Assembly (NCBI GenBank): GCA_022457155.1
Contig: JAJGOT010000198.1
Location: forward strand, 159,001 to 223,000
DNA: 64,000 nt
DNA from: Cladopsammia gracilis
Taxonomy: Eukaryota > Cnidaria > Anthozoa > Scleractinia > Dendrophylliidae
Direction of reading: 5' to 3'
Shown here in pieces: positions 41,001 to 47,000 of this stretch. The translations under genes and the position numbers were made by a program. Position 1 is the first letter of the stretch, and each line of letters opens with the position of its first letter. Under the pieces are notes generated by a model. The model worked only from the letters and a program-made list of their open reading frames with translations, searched no databases and was not told the DNA's origin.

Positions 41001-44000
41001 AGACAAAACACTTTTTGAGTGTTTGATATAGCTTCTCATCTGATTATTAAATACAGAGAAAACGAAGAAATAAAAACAGCAAAATCTATGCTAATTAGAG
41101 AAGTTTTCATTTGACTGTCGTAAAACCAAAACCAAAGTAATTACTCTGACCAATCACAGCAGTCGTAAACAATCCAATGAACCAATCAGAGCTCGAAGCA
41201 ATTACATGTCGGCGGCGCCAAGCGCGGGAAAACGCGTGCGAGCAAGTCACGATTGGTTTTACTTCTGATTGGTTGAGAAAGTGGCTCGAGATTTTTTAGC
41301 CAATCACAAAGCGTAGCAATGCAAAAACAAAGCAATTGTGTAATTACTTTCGACACTCAATTGAAAACTGCTCTACTGATGAGTTTGAGAAGAACGAGAA
41401 GCTAGTGAAGCAGCTGAAGGAAGGGAAGTCAAAACCCTTAAATTTTTTAACTGTGTCCCTCTTTCATTCATCTAATGTGGTCATGTAGCTTGGCTCTAAT
41501 ATTTGCTTACTTAAACACTTCAGTAGCACTTTCATGTGATACTTTGTATTTAGTATTTTAACCTTTTGCTAGAAACGTTTCCCTACACATTTGTTTCGCG
41601 GCCATAATTAATTAACCGATTCTGGCTATCTGGCGTTCTCGAATGGTTTCTGCCGCTTATGATTCCTGGAGCTGGAATACTGTAAGGCAATTATATCTGA
41701 AATTGCTATCTTTTGAAACCGCTACCTTTCATGGTGTCATTGAGCGTCACTTCCACTTCCACTTCAAATTTTGTTTCATTCTTAGCTGGCGCTTTTTCCT
41801 TGTTATTTGTCATCTGATCCTGCTGTTTCGTTTCCGGTTTCTTCACTTCCTCTTTGCCCACAACAGTTGTACAGTTGGGTGTCTGCCCGTCAGACGTCCG
41901 GGTTCCTTTAATTTCCTGTCCGTCTTTGGTGACACACCAGCATTGCTTGGTAAACCCTTCATGTTCAAAGCACTGTACATCGCTGTAGTTACCATCAGTA
42001 TTGCATTCAGGCACAAACGCGTCATCCATGGTCTTAGCCATCTGCCTCTCCAGTTGACAAGCTGTTTCTGTAAGAATTTGAAGCGGAAATTAAGGCTCAG
42101 CTTGAAAATGATGGTCATTGGTAATCGTCAGTAAGGCATAATGTACTTCCAGTGCACTGTAAGTCAGCAAAGACTGGTTCTCATTATAACCTCTTGGTAA
42201 TGGGATCCAGTCTTGGTTGGACTCTGTAAAGTGTATCAGGGAGTGTCTCACAATGTCGATAGTGTAAAATTGGACCTGTTGCTGTTAGTGTTCACATGTC
42301 AAAGGATACTTAGCTGTATTTCGTGGATTTTATTGTGATGTAAAGGTATGTTTAGCAATCTATAGCCGTTAGACCCGCTCAATTTTATACCGGTTAGAAA
42401 ATACGTGGTACAAATTGCTTTGTCAGAAAATATAATAAAAAAGGCTACAAACGAAATTTGAGCCTTCGAGCTTACAATACAATACAATACAATACAATAC
42501 AATACAATAAAATACAATACAATGCAATATAATACAATACAATACAATATACAATATACAATCAAGAGATTATAATTGTCCAATTATTTTCTCTTGATAC
42601 AATACAATACAATACAATACTGCTAACAATACTTGTAATACAATACAATACTTTATTTCACATTTCCATGACATTTTTTTTTTACAAAAAACATATATCT
42701 AGCTAAACTAAAGTTACTAAGACATTAAGGCGAATAACTAAATATAAATACCGTGTTAGGAAATGCCTAGCGTCTAAGTAAACCATATAGTTTTCTAGTT
42801 AGACACTAGTCTTGTGTAGTATCAATTCAAATGTAGACATCTAGATCTCCTAAATGTCTACCCCACCCTGTTTTCACTACTGATGGATACAACAATGGGC
42901 AATTTTTTTCTGCATTCCCTGGCAGTAACAGTTAGACAATAATTATTTTTCTACTTACTTTGCTCGTTAGTCTCCGTCGCTGGTGCAGGAGCGGGAGCAG
43001 GAGCGGGAGCAGGAGCAGGAGCTGGAGCTGGTGCTGGATAAGACGAATAGGGGGCAGGAGAAGGATACGGATATGGGGCAGGAGATGGATACGAATAGGG
43101 GGCAGGAGATGGATACTGATATGGTGCATACGCCGGATTAGGAGCAGGATATGGTGCATAAGAGGGAGCCGGATATGGTGACGGATAAGGTGCAGGGTAA
43201 GGAGCATATGAAGGATATGGTGCAGGCGCTGATGAAGGCGTCTGAGCCGGCGCCGGCGCCTGCTCCGAGTACGTATATCCCGCTGATTGCTGGTTGGAAA
43301 CTTGTGTGCTGTTTGTAAGATAATTGGCCGTGTTTTCCGTGCTATTCGCTGTAGCGTTATTGCTGCTGTTAAAATCAGCTTGTGCTTCAGCGTTGCTGTC
43401 ATTACTCAATGGTGTTTGCGTGACACTCATAGCATCCGTGTACGTTGTGTTTGCAGATTGGTTCTGAGACACATCAGGATTGTTATATGACGCTGTTGAA
43501 ACTTCAGGATTATAATACCTCGCTGTTGACGTTTCAGAACTATTATATGACGTCGTGGATGTATTGTCCTGTTGGGGTTGCTGTTGCTCCTGTGTATGAT
43601 AGTATGAATCATAACTTGTAGTATTCGCGCTTGTATTGTTATCCGCAGCTTGCTGCGCTGATGCATAATAATAACTGTTGCTATCGGTATTTGCCTGATC
43701 AGAATGTTCCTGACCATAGGCCGTTGCTACTTGCTCTTGTCCGTTGTTGGTCCCGTACGCTGCGGGAGTGGCATCGTTGTTCTCGGGATTTGTCCCGTAA
43801 CGATTGTCTGGGTAATCATAGTAAGAGTTCGTGTCATAAACAGCTGATCTCTGTGTCCTCGTGTTTGCTTCCTCTTGTGGGTGAGGAATGTAAGAGTATT
43901 CTGCCGGATTCACATCTATGGTAACTGTTCGATCCTCTGCAGAAAGACATTTAAACAAAAATCCGTCAAATTTACGTAAAGAAAAAGTAAAACGCAATGG

Positions 44001-47000
44001 GATATCAAAGTCATAAAAAATTAACATAATTTTGTGTCTTAATTGACCGTGTTTTAAGAAACCCTGCCTTATTCTTGTGAAATAGCCTACCTAAAACTAT
44101 CTTTTTTTATTGATTTTATCAAATTTAGAAAATCTTTAAAGAAAATGACCGTTAAATTTTAAATATCTTTTTAACTTAACAAAACCAAAATTTCAATATT
44201 ATTATTACATCTGTAAGTATTTAGTCTTTTCATTAATTAGCCTTCTCCAATTTTATCTAAAGCCACAGATTTAAAAATAAACAAAGAATTCGAACATTTA
44301 CTATCCCATCGGCCGGAAAGTTAACCAGAATGCGTGTTTGAAAACGTTGTTTTGAACTTATACGGTCAACTCTCTCTTAACGGACACCTCTATAAGACAG
44401 ACACCTGGTGTTGGTCCCTGCCATTTTTCGGTCATTTTACTGTAACTAAACTCTTTATAGACAAACACCTCTCTAAGACGGACAATGGACACTTTGAAAC
44501 CGTCAACGGACACTCATCTTTTTAGTAAAAGATACTTCAAAACGGTGCTGTTGAATATGAACAAACGAGTCCACTTTTCTAAAATTTTTTTTTCCAGCTT
44601 GTAGGTTTGCTTGAGTAAACGACTTTAAACAGACCTAAAACAGACGTGTATTCATTGCGCATAGGTTCAGCTTTATTATCTCAGAATTACTGGTGTCACG
44701 TTACCTCGACTCTCTATAAGCCGGACACCTCTCTAAGACGAACAGCTGGGGCCCTCGGTCCCGACGGTGTCCGTCTGAGAGAGAGTTCACTGTAGATACT
44801 ATTTAATTTTTACTCACCCGGTCTATGATTGTATTCTTTAACATTGTCAAACAAGACCACCTCATCCCTTTTGACTTGTTTGTGAGATTTCTTGTGTCTC
44901 TCCCAAGAGGGTTTATATCCTAAACAGACAGATAAAACACGCATCGTCACAAACGTACAGAAACGTTTTAAACGCAATTAGACAGCAAGCTAAGTACAGT
45001 GTCGCTCGGGAGGTTAAAACAGCAACAGTGCAAACCGATGAGAAGAACGATTTTGCCTTTTATTCTGATGAAAAGGATCAGACTAGTATTGTCTTATAGC
45101 AGCAGCTATGAAATTTCCTTGCGTCGATAGCAATGTTCAGGCCTGGAATATTGCCTTGCTGAAATTTAATCAGTTGAAGCGTAACATAGTCAAATACCGG
45201 ACAAACGTACCATAGACGATTTTAGATAGGGCAGCCATTATGATACTGATTTGAACTCCTAGACATCCCATGTTGAACATTGAAATTAATTGTTAAAAAA
45301 GGAATACAGTATATTAATTTCAATGGTGATTATGGGATGATAAAATAAATATGGCTGGCGTATCCGTAAAACAGTCTACGGTACACTTGTGCTAATAAGT
45401 GTGTGTGCTAATTGTTTTTATAAGGCTACGAATTAGCGGTCATTACCCCTCGCCCCTGCGACAGCACTGTTTTAACCTTACCCCCTCACCTGTTTTGTAA
45501 ACAGAATTGCTCCAGTGACCCCCGCAGAACGAATCTCGTTTGCTTGTACATTCGCTGGAACACTTGTCTTGCGGAAGTTCTCCATATCTTCCGTAAGTGT
45601 TTCCGCAAAAACAGAGATAAGAAAATTGCAGTCCAGCGTATTTAAATTCTAGCTCTTTGCACTTGTTCACGCATGTTTTAGCGGTTAAGTCGGGCGCGTG
45701 GACGCGTTGCGGGAGATCCCTCGGGTCGCTATCTTTGAAACATCCTATGTAGTGCAAATCTGTCAGAAAAAGCAAAACATTTCAGTTCCGAAACTTACCC
45801 ATAACAGTCTTTGAATGAAGAAGTTTCACAACTAAAAACAACAACAACCATAACAATAACAACAATTACAGTGAAAATATGGTCAGGGTTGGTAAGCGCA
45901 CACATTCAACAACAACAACAACAACAATTTATTCTTTGTACTACAATACAAGAGTTGGGTAGTTTGGTTTGCCCTGCAAATAGCTGGAAAGCTTATCGTG
46001 GCGGGGCAAAAACACAAATTATCTAATAAGATCAAAAACCTTATACTATTACAAAGCCTTGCAGATTGCACTAAAAATAAATAAAACACAGAAGTTAAGT
46101 GGTCTAATTAACACAGCGCTTGCTGTCGTACAATGCGTTAACCCTATTCGGCCTGGGCTTTTTTTGAGTTCCTGAGCCTGGGGGGGGCACATTGTGCCCC
46201 CCCCTTCGTAACTTCAAGAACATTAAGGCTACGACAATGAAACTTAGAGGGTACATAGTACGTCCGAAACTGTCTCCTTTGCGGTCCGCATAACGGAACG
46301 ATGACGTCATATGACGTAGTTATTAGGTAATTAGCTATATGGCCGCCATCTTGGATCCGCCATCTTGGATTTCTGAAATTTTTCAAAACCTCTTAAAAAC
46401 CGTCCAAATTGACTCAAAATTAATCAAAACCAATAAATAAACGCTAAATGACGTAAAAAGATAAAAGTTATACCAATAAACATTGTTTTTCTTCATTCAA
46501 AGGTACAAATATGCAAATTTCAAAAAACATGGCTGTCAAAATCTTGTTGCCATGGAAACATCAAGTCACGTGATCAAGAAATTGTCATATGAAATTGTTG
46601 CCAGATAAATTTTAGGAAAAGTCACAAAGTTTGATGGCGTTTGAATACATGTTAAAGAAGTTATGAACGTTCAAAGTTAGCGCGGGCACTTTGTGCCCCC
46701 CCCCCCCCCAGGCCGAATAGGGTTAAGTCAAAGAGTCTTTGACTATAGCAAGTTTATTCCATTTAAGTTCCTTCTTTTGGAGATTTCAAAAACTCATATC
46801 ACTTTAATTTCCACGTTCGTTTTGATGCTTGTGTTAAATGTATTTCGCGAATACTCAACATTTGTTAATTGCCAAGCAAAAGTTGCTTTCAAGAAGTAAG
46901 AAATATTTGTTTGAAAGACATTTTGCTTCTACAAAAGATTTATAAGTATTTAAGGTGCGCGCGCAAACCGGAAGACATTTTTGATACCAAATGAATGTTT

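Noticed and set aside
42299..42583. Frame rich in Tyr/Cys/Ile/Val/Leu
   Set aside because: It is translation of the ACAAT microsatellite.
42932..43181. Arg/Ser-rich and Leu/His-rich frames overlapping exon 4
   Set aside because: They are other-frame readings of the Pro/Tyr repeat and lack splice support.
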